NCBI RefSeq assembly: GCF_954871325.1
Contig: NC_088776.1
Coordinates: 11,718,052-11,782,051 of the forward strand
Origin: Gordionus sp. m RMFG-2023
Lineage: Eukaryota > Nematomorpha > Gordioida > Chordodea > Parachordodidae
Length of the DNA stretch: 64,000 bases
Direction: 5' to 3'
A model generated the notes under the pieces. The model was not told the DNA's origin and did no database searches. It saw nothing but the letters and a program-made list of their open reading frames with translations. How positions within the stretch are numbered: the stretch's first letter is position 1; each line of letters opens with the position of its first letter. Made by a program: the position numbers and the translations under genes. Positions 1-13,100 of this stretch are shown here, piece after piece.

Positions 1-190
1 TAGATGCCCCCTATCCAGAAATTATACCATTGTTAGATGATAAAGCCCAGGTTATATATTTTAAATATGATTATTTTAATAAATCAAGATCATTTTCTAT
101 ATTTATAATTAATAGCAATCTCATTTAGATGTCCCTATTCAGAAATTATATCATTGTTAGATGATGAAGCCCAGGTTTTATAATTTTTAA
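1..190 (+). repeat. tandemly duplicated exon-like unit
   Basis: Two copies of a 46-47 bp block lie at 4-50 and 129-174. Each is preceded by TAG (the second by CATTTAG) and followed by GTTATA or GTTTTA, so each looks like a small exon with its acceptor and donor. The first copy can be read in one frame as APYPEIIPLLDDKAQ. The second copy is one base shorter, which shifts the frame. The flanking AT-rich intron-like sequence is also partly shared, giving a repeat period of about 125 bp. I do not recognise the protein. It may be the edge of a gene lying before this window. Confidence 0.45.
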
Positions 191-344
191 CTATAATTTT
201 TTTTAAAATATATATGAAACATAATATTTTTAAATTTATAATATAAAATTTATAAGTTTTAATAGTTTGTCTGTAGAATGTTAATTAAATTTCTCTTCAA
301 AATATAGCAAATGGAAAATATAGCCAATAGTTTTATTTTGGGTG

Positions 345-2254
345 TGACTAAAATACGCGTCCCCGGAAACTACGCGTCCCCGGAAACTACGCGTCCCCGA
401 TCAAAGGGGTTTAATTTATATAATATTATTTAAAAATCTTATTTAGCTTCATAAAATAAGTTAAAAAATGTTTTTTATGATTTAAAAAAAAAATGATATC
501 TTAGTAAAATTTTTTAAAAATTATTTTTTTACATGAAAAAACTACGCGTCCCCGGTCAAGATACAGTTTTTCAAAAAAAATAAAAGCATATTCATATTTA
601 GCTCATTAAATGGATACAGAAAATGTTTTTTTTTATTTAAAAAAAAAGTGGTAACTTAGTAAAATTTTATAAAAACTAATTTTTTACATGAAAAAACTAC
701 GCGTCCCTACGCGTCCCCTATCAAGATACAGTTTTTTTTATAAAATAAAAGCAGATTCATATTTAGCTTATTAAATGGATACAGAAAATGTTTTTTTTGA
801 TTTAAAAAAGAAGTGTTAACTTAGTAAAATTTTGAAAAAACACTCATTTTTTTCATTTTTGACTAAAATACGCGTCCCCGGTCAAGATAGATTATTTTTA
901 TAAAAATAAATATAGAATCGAGTATAGTTTTTCATGGAGATTCCGAAAATGGTATTAAGAAATTTTTTTTGACTAAACTATGCGTCCCCGGTCAAGATAC
1001 AATTTTTTTTAAAAATAAAAGCAGATTCATATTTAGCTCATTAAATGGATACAGAAAATGTTTTTATTTATTTAAAAAAGAACTGTTAACTTAGTAAAAT
1101 TTTGAAAAAACACTTTTTTTTTTCATTTTTTGACTAAACTACGCGTCCCTACGCGTCCCCGTTTTTCGAAAATTAATTTAAAAAAAAAAAAATTCTTAAT
1201 ACCATTTTCGTTATCTCCATGAAAAACTATACACGATTCTATATTCATTTTTATAAAAATAATCTATCTTGACCGGGGACGCGTATTTTAGTCAAAAAAT
1301 GAAAAAAATGAGTGTTTTTTCAAAATTTTACTAAGTTAACACTTCTTTTTTAAATCAAAAAAACATTTTCTGTATCCATTTAATGAGCTAAACATGAATC
1401 TGCTTTTATTTTTAAAAAAAAATTGTATCTTGACCGGGGACGCGTACTTTAGTCAAAAATAAATTTTTTCGAAAATTAATTTTTTTTTAAAAAAAATTTC
1501 TTAATACCATTCTCGGAATCTCCTTGAAAATCTATATACGATTCTATATTCATTTTTATAAAAATAATCTATCTTGACTGGGGACGCGTAGGGACGCGTA
1601 TTTTAGTCAAAAAATTAAAAAAGAAGTGTTTTTTCAAAATTTTACTAAATTAACACTTCTTTTTTAAATAAAAAAAAAACATTTTCTGTATCCATTTAAT
1701 GAGCTAAATATGAATCTGCTTTTATTTTCTAAAAAAAACTCTATCTAGATAGGGGACGCGTAGGGACGCATAGTTTTTTCATGTAAAAAATTAGTTTTTA
1801 TAAAATTTTACTAAGTTACCACTTTTTTTTAAAATAAAACAAAACATTTTCTGTATCCATTTAATGAGCTAAATATGAATATGCTTTTATTTTTTTAAAA
1901 AAACTGTATCTTGACCGGGGACGCGTAGTTTTTTTTTAAAAAAATAAATTTTAAAAAAATTTTACTAAGTTCACACTTTTTTTTAAATCATAAAAAACAT
2001 TTTCTATATTCATTTAATGAGCTAAATATGAATCTGCTTTTATTTTTTAAAAAAAATTGTATCTTGTCCGGGGACGCGTAGGGACGCGTAGTTTTTTCAT
2101 GTAAAAAAATAATTTTTTAAAAATTTTACTAAGATAGCATTTTTTTTAAAAATCATAATAAACATTTTTTAACTTATTTTATGTAGCTAAATAAGATTTT
2201 TAATTAATATTATATGAATTAAACCTCTTTGACCGGGGACGCGTATTTTAGTCA
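345..2254. mobile_element. foldback element with ACGCGTCCCC repeat arms
   Basis: The element is a near-perfect large palindrome. Its left end starts TGACTAAAATACGCGTCCCC and its right end is the reverse complement. The left arm (about 345-1165) holds tandem units of roughly 150-165 bp, each with one to three ACGCGTCCCC motifs followed by CAAGATACA and an AT-rich stretch containing AGCTCATTAAATGGATACAG. The right arm (about 1180-2254) holds the same units inverted, with GGGGACGCGT motifs. No open reading frame is seen. I could not find a convincing target-site duplication; the best candidates around GCCAATAGT and GCCAGTAGT are unequally spaced. The architecture is that of Foldback elements, whose arms are built of internal tandem repeats. 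Confidence 0.75.
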
Positions 2255-2525
2255 TGCCCGGTTGATTTAATGATATTGTTGCCAGTAGTAGTGGATTAAG
2301 TAGTTTGAGTTATATTTATTTAATTTTGTACTTATTATTATAATAAATAAAATTTATTTCCATAATATTCTTTTATGAATATTTTAGAATAAGGACTTTT
2401 TATAACAAAGTATAATTATCTTATAATTAATATTTTAATTTGCACTAAATATCATATTTTACCCTATATATTATTAATTATTCAACAATTATATATATTA
2501 ATATATTGCTTTTATATGTAGGAGC

Positions 2526-4857
2526 ATGAAAGATATGTATTATAAAAAAATCAATAATGACAAATCATTTTCACAAAGGAAATGGCTATCCTATAGCTCT
2601 ATTTTAGATAAAGTATTTTGTAACTTTTGTATTATGTTTGGAAATCATCAAGCAAGCATACAATGGACTCAAAAAGGTGCTGATAGCTGGAATAATTTAA
2701 TTCGGGATATGGAGAGACATGAAGCATCCCCTGTTCATGCAAATTGTGAATATGCACATATGGCATGGATTTCTCGGAAGCGTATTGATGACCATCTTTT
2801 ATTCAACCGAGAAGAAATTATAACCCAAAATCGTTTTATTATCCATAATATAATTGATGCTATTGTATATTTAATACGAGGCAATGTTGCTTTTTGGGGA
2901 AGCAATTCTAATAATGGTAATTTTTCAAGGCTTATAACTTTGATCTCAAAAAATGTCCCAGTATTAAGGGCATATCTAGAGAAAAATAGTACTTCACGGG
3001 GAATAAATGGCAATAAAATATTGAGACCACATATAAACTTCATATCCTATGGCCATGTAAAAAAATTAGCTGAGATAATGAAAATAAAAATATTGAATCA
3101 AATAATTAAGCAAATTATGTCAAATTGTGCCTTTAGCTTAATATTAGATGGCACATATGATATTTCAAAAAAAGAATGTGTTGCCTTAATTATAAGGTAT
3201 ATTCAAGATTATCCACATCCAGTGGAAAGAATTATTAATATTTTTACAACTTCTGATACAACCGGAGAAAATATTAAAAATAATGTTTTGTCTAAGTTAA
3301 AAGCATTACATCTTCCACTAAAATACCTCATTGGTCAAAGTATGGATGGTGTCAATAATATGAGAGGTGTTAATAAGGGAGTACAGGCTCTAATATTAAA
3401 AGAGGCTCCTAAAGCAATTTATGTGTGGTGTCATGCTCATAGACTTAATTTAATTGTTATTCGTATATGTGCTCATGGAAATGAAATTAAAAACTCGATG
3501 GGAATTTTAGACGAACTCTATAATTTTATGAATGGAGTTAAACGTCAAGGGGTTTTTATGAAATTCCAGATGCAAAAGTCCAAAAAATCTCTAAAAAGAA
3601 TAAAAAATACAACACGGTAAATGAATATAATTTTTCTAAGAAATTTATTTATTTTCAGAAATTGGGCTTCGTCTTTCAAAGCTTTTTTAAATGTTTATGA
3701 ATATATTATAGTCTCATTGAATGAGCTAAGCAATTTTGATGACCCAATCACATCTTCAATTGCTGAGGGATTATTATCAAGAATAAAAAAATATGATTTT
3801 ATTTTAAGCTTATTTATTTTGAAAATTATCTTAAAATGCACACACGAAACCTGCATTGAATTGCAGGCTATAGAAAATGATCTAGCTATGGTAAGTAAAT
3901 TAATACAACATACAAAAAATAAATTTCAAAGATTAAGAGGTAAATTATTATCATATATTTAACTTATATTTTGTAATTAAGCTAATGGTGATAATATTTT
4001 CTCCAAATTACACCATGATGTTAAATCCTTTATGGATGAAAATAATATTATATCGTATATCTATAATTTTAGGTCAATGTTCAAATTGGATCAAACAGAG
4101 TTTGATAATTATATTGAACAACAAAAGGAGAAGTTAAGAAAAGTTTATTTTAAAAATAACATTTTATTTTTTAGATATAAAAACGATAATTTTTACCCAA
4201 TAATCAACATGATAATTAAACATTTAAATGAAAGATTTAATTATGATACACTTCATTTTTTAAATCAAATTTCTATATTTACTCCTGCTGGATTAGCAAA
4301 CAATGAGTGTATAGAAATTTCCCAGATATCGGAAATTGCTGGTTTATATCATTTTGATCCACAGAAAATAGTGGATAAATATTTCAATTACCGACTTTTA
4401 TATTTAGATTCCTCATCAATTATTTATAGTAAAGATCTCATGAATAAAATGATACCTTATAGAACGAAAGTAATTAATTTTAATAACAACATAATTTTAA
4501 TATATGTTTACAGATGAAAACATAAATGATAATAAAACCAACAATATAAAAAAATGGCTAAAATATTCGTTTATATTACCATATAGATTATTAGCTAAAT
4601 TAAATTCTTTTCCATGTTTAAAAAGATTATATAAATATTTGATAACTCTACCAACTACCTCATGCTCTGCTGAAAGAGCTATGAGTAAAGTTAAAATAGT
4701 TAAAACTCGCATAAGAAATAAAATTTCTGATAGCTTTTTAGAAAATTTATTATTAATATCTAGTGAAATTGATATTTTAGATACATTTAATACAGAGGAT
4801 ATTATTACAGATTTTGCACTGACTTCTAAAAGACTATCTAGTCTTTTAATCACATAG
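2526..4857 (+). pseudogene. decayed hAT transposase (TTF zinc finger / DUF4371 type)
   Basis: The first open segment (2526-3620, 364 aa) starts with a TTF-type zinc-finger-like region (WLSYS...KVFCNFCIMFG, ending RHEASPVH). It continues into a DUF4371-like core with FSLILDGTYDISKKECVA and a block ending YVWCHAHRLNLIV, as in ZMYM1-like hAT transposases. An in-frame TAA at 3618 separates it from a second segment (3621-3962). A third segment in the same frame runs 4032-4517. The C-terminal hAT dimerisation domain (TLPTTSCSAERAMSKVKIVK) lies in a shifted frame at 4504-4857. The gene therefore carries at least two in-frame stops and one frameshift and is dead. No clear terminal repeats were found; the foldback element just upstream may have removed or displaced the 5' end. 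Confidence 0.8.
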
Positions 4858-5514
4858 TCCATATATTTAGATTAAACAGCAATAAATTTATGAATTTGTC
4901 ATTATAATTTCCTTTTTTTTAATATTTAAATAAATTTATAAAATTAGAACTATTTTAAAACTTTAATTTACTAGTCCCTTTATAATTAGTCATTTTTAGG
5001 TAGCCTTTTGCTCCACATTTATTTATATTCATCATATTATTTTAAATATATTCAACATTAAAAAGTATTGTTACAAATATAATATATTTTTTTTAAATTT
5101 CGATCATTTTTATAATAATTATTCTTTATAATAATTCCCTATTTTCGATATGATACTATTTCAAGTATTGATACTAGTATATAATAAATAATATATTGCA
5201 ATGTTATATATGTCTTTGTTTTTTTTGTAATTAAATTGCGAAGTCATTCATTTTTGATGATAAATATTTTTGGTGATTATTTTGCGCAAACATTTTGTTA
5301 AAAAAAACATAATTATATTATAAATATTTATTTTATAGTTAATATAAGAGAAAAAAAACAAAATAAATCATTATTCTATTTTTCTTCGAAACTATTCCGA
5401 TCATTTTATTGTTTTCTTGTGTTGATTTTGAAAATTTAAGAAGAGTTTAGTGAAAGAGGAAAATAATAAAATGCGAAGGTAAGTTATTAATAAAAAATAT
5501 ATAAGCAGGACTCT
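4858..5514. other. AT-rich spacer, nothing recognised
   Basis: This stretch is low-complexity AT-rich sequence. A TTAGGTAGCCTTTTGCTCCAC segment near 5000-5020 could be the outer end of the preceding hAT, but no matching left terminus was found. Confidence 0.4.
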
Positions 5515-6734
5515 TCAAACGGTATAAACCTGAAAGCAATCATTTAATAAAACTAGTAGCCTTTTATTTAAGCATAAATTAATTATTATGTAATAATAAC
5601 GCCGCCGAAGGCGGCGGGAATTTTTAGGGGGGTATATATATATTTTTGAGGGGGGGTTTGCATCCAGTGAATATGCTGTCATGTAGACGCTGTGCATCCA
5701 GCAATCGGCTGTTGTACAGATGTAGGAGACATCTGATGATTTAAGATTAAAGATTCTTTCATTTCTTTAAAACTATCCAAAATTATTGCCATCAATGTCT
5801 GCCGGCAAAATATCTTGGTACATGGAGAAAAAGTGTTTATCATCTTTATAAAAGAATCATTATCCACCAATGATAATGGTTGAACAGTATCTATTATAAA
5901 GTTCATTATGACTTTGTCAGCCAATTTTTGAGATATACCTGGTGTTGATGAATCCAAATTGCTTATTTTTGTTTGAATTAAATTTGATTTAGAAGTGGGT
6001 GTATCTTCTTCCATTACCCCAAAACTTTTGAGATATTTTTCAATCTCTTTATAATTTGAGGTGTGAACAGTCTAAAATTATAACAGTAATACTTAGAATA
6101 AAAATTATGTAGGAGATAAGTACATAATAATGATTGAAATAACTATTTAAAATTGTTTTAAATAATTTAAATAAAATTTATGAATAAATAAAAAAAATGA
6201 TTGGTTTTTGTTTTAAATTTATTTAAAAATAAAGGATTAGACGACACATGGATATTAAATTTGTTTAATATATTACCTTTAAATGTTTTTTTTTCAAATT
6301 AAAGCTGCTTGTATGATTTGAGGATAAAATTTTGCGACACATCTTGCATCGAAACTGATATCCAGTAGTAATTTTTTCTTCAAGATTAAAGTATTTTTTG
6401 AATTTTGAGAAAGGATAATCTATATTTTTTTCATTTTCCAAAGAAATTTCGCTATCTTCAACAATCTCACACATTTTTAATAACTAAATTTATAATGCTA
6501 ACTAGATTTATAATGTATATTTTTAAATATAAATTTAAATTTCAAAATTAAATTTAATGAAAGGATTATAATTTTAGATATAATAAAAAATATATTTTAA
6601 TAATTTTTAGATGTATTTATTATGTAAAATTGTAAATTAGTAGCGAGCTAGCGCTATCGCTATTTTCTAAAAAAAAAATAGCCTGCTAAAGCTACCACTA
6701 CTGAAAAAAGTAGCGCGCTATTTTAACAACACTG
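5515..6734 (-). mobile_element. 5' portion of a hAT transposon (GTTGTTAAA family)
   Basis: The terminus at 6700-6734 reads, on the minus strand, CAGTGTTGTTAAAATAGCGC, the same kind of end as two other hAT elements in this window. Inside, a minus-strand reading frame at 6265-6474 shows a BED-type zinc finger (FRCKMCRKI followed by a serine-rich SSFNLKKKHLK). The reading frame at 5679-6014 carries the transposase block LADKVIMNFIIDTVQPLSLVDN. The opposite end was not found, so the copy is truncated at its 3' side. Between 5590 and 5660 the sequence switches to a GC palindrome (GCCGCCGAAGGCGGCGG) and G-rich runs that are not typical of the family. The right flank starts GTAACCTG. Confidence 0.75.
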
Positions 6735-6865
6735 GTAACCTGTCGGTTAATGATGCTTGGTACCTTAAGGTACCATCTATCAAATTTGAATTTTGTTCAT
6801 TTTTCATTTGGATAGGCACTACCAAATATATTTATAATATATATTTGAAAAATCGTGTTTTTTGG

Positions 6866-6945
6866 AAAGCCTATATGGCCTAGTAGGCAAAAGCTTGGTT
6901 TACTTATCCCATGATCCCGGGTTCGAATCCCGTGAATGATCATGT
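6866..6945 (+). ncRNA. tRNA-like sequence or SINE head
   Basis: The stretch has an A-box-like segment (TGGCCTAGTAGGC) and, about 35 bases on, a near-perfect B box inside a T-arm (CCGGGTTCGAATCCCG). The ends do not pair into a convincing acceptor stem, so a working tRNA is unlikely. A T-rich stretch and a 15-base G run (6981-6995) follow. A tRNA-derived SINE or tRNA pseudogene fits best. Confidence 0.5.
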
Positions 6946-7199
6946 TTTTTTTCTTATTCTAACTTGGTGATTCCATCCTTGGGGGGGGGGGGGGGATAAT
7001 ATATAGGAGGCTGGACTCGACCACGTGATTCCGTATTAATATATTAAATAATAAGGATCTTATTACATTTTAATAAATTATGGTCGGTATTTAGCAAATT
7101 AGGTTGGAATTTAGAATATTTCCATACATTCACTTGGTAGTAATCATTAACCTAACCTGTCACATAATCTTATCTATACCTGCCACATATTGACTGGTT

Positions 7200-10100
7200 A
7201 TGTCATTCTTTGATTTTAGCAAAATAGGTGATTCAAATATTAAAATAAAAAATTTGGGAATGGGTAAATTAAGTTATTTATACAATTATTTAAATATTAC
7301 TATAGAAAATAGACCACTTAAATTGATTTTAAAAGTTGGGAAAGATATAAAATCAATGGAAATTCCACGATCACAGAGAGAATCCTTATACAAAATGTCA
7401 TCAATTAGTAATAGTTCAGATTATAATCCTACTTTTTTAAATGAAAAAAGAAAGCACAAGAGTTTATTTAAAAATATGAGAGAAGTATTTTTAAAATTAA
7501 GATATATTTGAATACTTTAATATTTATACAGAAAAAAATAAAAATACAATCTTATGATGAAGAAATTGAAAATATTGATTCAGTGGATTCATGGCAATCA
7601 TCATCATCCACTTCTTTGTTAAATGAAAATAAAAATCATTTTTTATCTAATACATGTGATGTCACTACAAATACAAATGAAAGCACAGAATTAAATGAAA
7701 TCGATAAGAAAAGAACATGTGTTAAAAACACTAAAAAAGATTTACCTATCCAGCAATGTTTGTTTATGTTAATTAACATTTTGGAAAAGTAATTTTATAT
7801 AACATCACTTATAATTTAATATAAAGAAAAGATCCTAATGGGTTTTTTGCATACCCAGTTAATGATCTGATAGCACCTGGCTACTCTTCTATAATTCAAC
7901 AACCCATGGATTTTAGTACAATTAGAAATAAAATAGAAAACAATGAATATGAAACAATAGGATTGTTTCATGTAAATTATATATTAATTTTTTTTTCAAT
8001 TTTTTTTCCTTACCTGATATTAAGTGCATTAGCCCTAAAAGGTCATATATATATCAGAGATATATAACAGAGGACTTGGCTTATGAATGAATACAATAAC
8101 ATAATATTTCGATAATATTCAAATAAGATTTCAAAAACTTACATAGAGCAAAATAAAATTGAATAACCATAGATGAGTGTAAAAAGTTAGGGTTATGTAT
8201 GCAAAGGATATGTTGTAAACTCTGAAATTTAACATAAAATAATAGAAGAGGAGAAAAGGAATGACTGAACCCCAAATGGATGGACTATTTATTTAAGTGG
8301 AAATTAATGGTTTATAAGGTAATTGGTTTTTATTTTAAATGGATCTTTTGTTATTATTTAAATGAGTAAACTGAGAGGCTTATATTCATGTTTAGAATGT
8401 CTGATATGGTTTTGTTTAGCCAGTAAGTTTGTAGTTACAATATCTTTTGTTCTTATATATTGGAAGCCAACTCTTTTTACATATATTTCTCTAGTCATCC
8501 ATAATTTGAGATATTTGTACAACATGAATTTGCATGCTTTAATCTCATTTCTACCTCATTTTTTATATGACCTTTATTATCAAGACTTACCCCAAGGTAT
8601 TAGAATTCCTTGACCAATCTAATTCCTAAAATTTCTGGTGTGATTAGAATCTATCTCTGCCCATGGAGAAGGCATAATGACTGTTTTACTTAAATTAATT
8701 GTTAACCAGATTTATCTACTGTATGATTTGAGTATATCTAGGATGTAAGAGGCTATGGATTTAGTAATTACTACTATGTCATTAACATAGGAAATTATGC
8801 GGTGTTTCAAGTTGAAGTTATCACAGTAGGATAAGCTTAATAAATTAAAAGCTCCAAGCTTATCCGCAATAATATTATTCATGACTATATTGAATAGAAT
8901 AGGTGACAGGTCACACCCTTGCTTAACTCCTTATCATAAAGGAAAGAGATTGAACATTCTCCACTTTAAAAGTAGTCATTAGCGAGGCAAAAAGATTATT
9001 AAAAATTTTTATAATATTTGAGTCCACACCACTGTCCGTTAAGATTTTCCACACAACTTCATGTTTAATACAGTCAAATTCCTTCTTAAAATCTACAAAA
9101 ATAAATAATAATAAAGGTATTTTATATCTGAAGGGTAATTTTTAAAGCTAAAATAGGCTGCAAGATGTTCCTGTCAGGTATATATGCACATATATTGTTG
9201 GATAGCAGATGACTTGTAGACATTAGTATTCATTTTTTTATGATTACCATGAAAACTTTTGATGCAATGGAGGTGAGCACAATAGCTCTATAGTCATCGA
9301 AAGTAGATAGGTATGGAATCTTTGGAAAATTACAACTAGAAGATAAATTCCAATCTTTTGAGGTAATGTCTGAAACCCAAATTTTGTTAAAAATGTCTTG
9401 TCACCAATTCTATTCAATAAAGTCATGTATAAAATTATTGTGGATACGCTTGGAGCTTTTAATTTATTAAGCTTATCTTGTTGTAATAACCACCACTTGA
9501 AACACCACATAATTTCCTATCTGGTGGCATAGTAATTATTACTAAATCCATGAAAGAAGCCTCTAGCTTCCTAGATTTATTGGAGAAATCTGGATCACGA
9601 TTAACTTAAGTAAAATAGTCATTATGCCTTCTCCATGGGCAGAGATAGATCCAAATCACACCATAGAAATGTTAGGAATTAGATTAATCAGGGAATTCAA
9701 ATAAGGTCATATAATCTAAAAATATTAAAAAAATTAATCTCATACTACAGATTTTTGAAATTGACCAGCTGTTAAATCATTCTGAGTCAGATCCCACTAT
9801 GAATGCATTCTAAAACTTAGAAAAAATATTGAATTATCTGAACTACTTCTCAATGCACATATAAAAAAATATAACTGTTCAGAAAAAATACCAATTGCTT
9901 GGGTATAAAACAGAGGCACTGCGATTAAAAAATGAATTATTTTAAAATATATGAAATGCTCAGAAAATCATCTTGATTTTAAGCAAAATGTCTGTGAAAT
10001 TCAGTATTCTGAGAAATTAAGGGAAAAAATTATGAGCAAAATAATATTAATATTTTATTTCATCTTGTAGTCAATTATTTTCAATTTTTTAGACATTTTG

Positions 10101-13100
10101 TTATTTTTATTTGCTAAGTGTATTTACCCCTTATTTTTTATAATATCAGAAAGATGTTAAATTAATGTGTAACAATGCCTTGACATATAATTCTCCTGAT
10201 ACTATATATCACAAAGCTGCCAAGAAATTGCTGGCAGCCTCATACAAATATCTTGCAAAAGTAAATTTTGATTTTAGTGTTTTTAAGATTATATATGAAC
10301 TGTTCAATATTATTATTTGATTTGGTAGATATTTGACATAAAAATTTGACTTCTTAATAAAAATTAGTCATTATATTAAATGAACTCTTCAATATTTTTT
10401 TCTTATTATTATAATATATTTATACCTCGTTTTTCGTTATTGAGGAACTAGAAAAATTACAATTTATGCTATATATTGAATACCTTTAATTTTATTAAAC
10501 CCCTTCTAACTTACCTAGCTTTAATTCGTCTTTTAAATGCATGCAATATTGAAAGAAATGAACTAGGGGCACCTAAACATTATTATAATACAGAAATGGT
10601 AGTAAATTCAATTCGTTTTTTAAAACTATCAAGGATAAATTTGTGGGATACAGACTCAACTACAGTTGCATAGATAAATTAAACTATTCACAATTGGGTT
10701 TTGATTTGAACGCCCTAGTATCCATTAAATCTGGATCTAATCTAACTGATGAAACCGACTTTAATGATAATATACAGGGTAGATTATCGGGAGATGACGA
10801 TTCCAATGCAGCATTTCATGAACAAAAGGAAACGGATGTGAGTCACATACGGCAATATGACAAAGATGTAAATTAAAATACATTTAGAAAAAGTTAATTT
10901 TTAACTTTGCATTTAAGTTATCTACATTTTTATATTGTTTTTATTAATTAAAGTAATTGGGATAGGTTTAGATCTACCGGTTTGGATAAAATATTTAAAA
11001 TAAATACAATCCGGTTAAAAACATCCACAATGTGCATTTGGTGTACATTTACCGCTAATACGCTAAATTTCACTTCTAAAAAGAAAAGATTTGACCATTT
11101 TAAGAAGGTCAATAAATGTCTTCTCTGAAATTATAGTAAACTCGAAAATAGCCCAATATTGCTCTCCACATGAAGAGTGATATCGTGCTTGTGATATCGT
11201 GCTTACCCAGCCTTTCCTAGCTACCAGAAGAAGAAGTGTTTTATAAAAAAAAATACTTTCAAAAATATTAATTTAAAGGTATTTTAAAGACTTTTACCTA
11301 GCTTGGCTAAAATAACATAACTTTATTATATAGCATTTTACCTTTAGTATAAAGTGTTTTTAAAAAAAAGATACTAAATACGATTTTTTTTAAAAAAAAC
11401 GTAATATAAATAATTGAAATTAAATTAGTTTAAGCCCAGAAGATGTACTGATACTGCCCGTTATTGGGACTAATATGAAAAAAATATGGAATATTTAAAT
11501 CCGTCAAAAAAATATTTTTTTTAGACATATTAAGATTTCTTATTATCTTTTCTTATAATAAATTATGTATATTAAGAAAAGCGGGGAAGCATGGCCCATA
11601 CTTCGCCACGCTAACGTGAATGAGGGGTAATTTTTTAATTATAAAAAATAAAAATGGCCTTAAAGAAACTAACAATTTTTACGATAAATTATTTTAAAAA
11701 AATTTAATATTATTTTGCAAGTAAAATATAATTTTTTTCAGTACAAAATTTTATCTAATAATTAACGAGCCTTTAAAAATTTGATAAAATTGGAAATCAA
11801 AAAATATATATTAATTATTGGCTTATGATATCGGTCAATGCCAATGTTGAGTTTCGGTGAACCTGGTTAAAACTGCAATAGTTTAATATTTATGCGTCCT
11901 GGCTTTTGTTTTTAAAACGCTAATTCGGTATTATTTGGTACATCCATTCAAAAATAGCTTTTGGCGTTTGTGATTATATAAGTTAATAATAATATATATG
12001 TACTAATACTATAATATTTTATAGCTCCATGGAATTTTAGCTTTAGTCTCCCCATAATTTCTCTCTCGAGAAGGGATCTTGTTAGATAATCCAAAACATT
12101 GACAAATAAATTGTTTCTTTCTAGAAATACAACTTTTTTGGACTTTTTATACTCATTTTCAAAAAGGTCAAAAAAATGATAGAGAATCATTTTGTAATTA
12201 TATTCGAACGAATTTTAACATATTCTATGGCGTTAATTAACTCAAAGTGTGTTAGTTATATTTTAAAAGTTCTCATATTTAAAAATGTTTAGAACTTCGG
12301 TTTTTTTAAATCGAATTTCGAAAACATTAATGAAATTATATATATAATTTTTCATTTTATAAAAATAGAGAAATATAAATATGTACTAAACATATTTCTA
12401 GAAAATTTTAAAAAAATTAACATACCATTTCGTTTAAAATTATAAAAAAATTAACCTTTGAGAGAAAGAAAAATTAGACTTTTGGAGATAGCCTTATCAT
12501 TCTATTTAGTTTTCTTTTAATTATTTTGCTGGAAAAAAAATGAAATAAGAATATGATCGAACGTAAAAGGAAACAAAGACTACTTAAAAGGGAAGGCAGG
12601 TTAAGGAACAGACGTATCAATCAAAGTCACTTCAACGAGACTGGCCAAAACCTCACCACCTCTCATCCCAATTTCGACCAGGCCGAGTTTGTCACCACGA
12701 TGATACAGGACATTGATATTATGCACGCAATAGGCGATCAAGTTATAGTAGAAGAACGGGAAATCGTGGATGAAGAACACTTATGCAATGATTCCGAGCT
12801 GAGCCCGGAGCAAATTTTAGCCGATGCAAATAAGGCATCTGAAGATGCTAGGAAAAAATTGGAGGCTATCAATCCGTATGGCAAAGTAAATTATTGTTTT
12901 CATTCACATTGTTTAGTCAATTATTTGACGACGGAAGAATTACTCCCAAAAGCGTCTAGTTGATTTAATTAGTTTAGGTTTAACAATAATTGTCACTTCT
13001 TGTTTTCAAAAAAAAATATAATTTTTAGTAATAATGTATTTTTATCCCTCCATAAATCACAAATATGCATAAGGTATTATGTAATTTCTTGTTTTATAGA

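Larger units (their letters stand above)
7827..10260 (+). other. BRD7: bromodomain coding exons split by a 2.2-kb intron
   Basis: The bromodomain is encoded by two exons (7827-7971 and 10150-10260). The junction joins ...YETIGLFH to KDVKLMCNNALTYN, which gives exactly the same spacing as in human BRD7 between its ZA-loop helix and the KLMC motif. This supports both splice sites (CAT|gtaaat and cag|AAA). The 2,178-nt intron between them carries two opposed LINE fragments. Confidence 0.85.

Noticed and set aside
345-2254. Nine-base target duplication GCCAATAGT/GCCAGTAGT for the ACGCGTCCCC palindrome
   Set aside because: The two copies lie at unequal distances (13 and 26 bases) from the matching ends, so they are probably a chance match.
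6866-6945. Functional tRNA gene
   Set aside because: The A and B boxes are present, but the ends do not pair as an acceptor stem and no convincing anticodon arm is seen.
8362-8613. 83-aa + strand frame with hydrophobic stretches
   Set aside because: It is antisense to the LINE reverse transcriptase fragment; the apparent membrane segments come from AT-rich codons.
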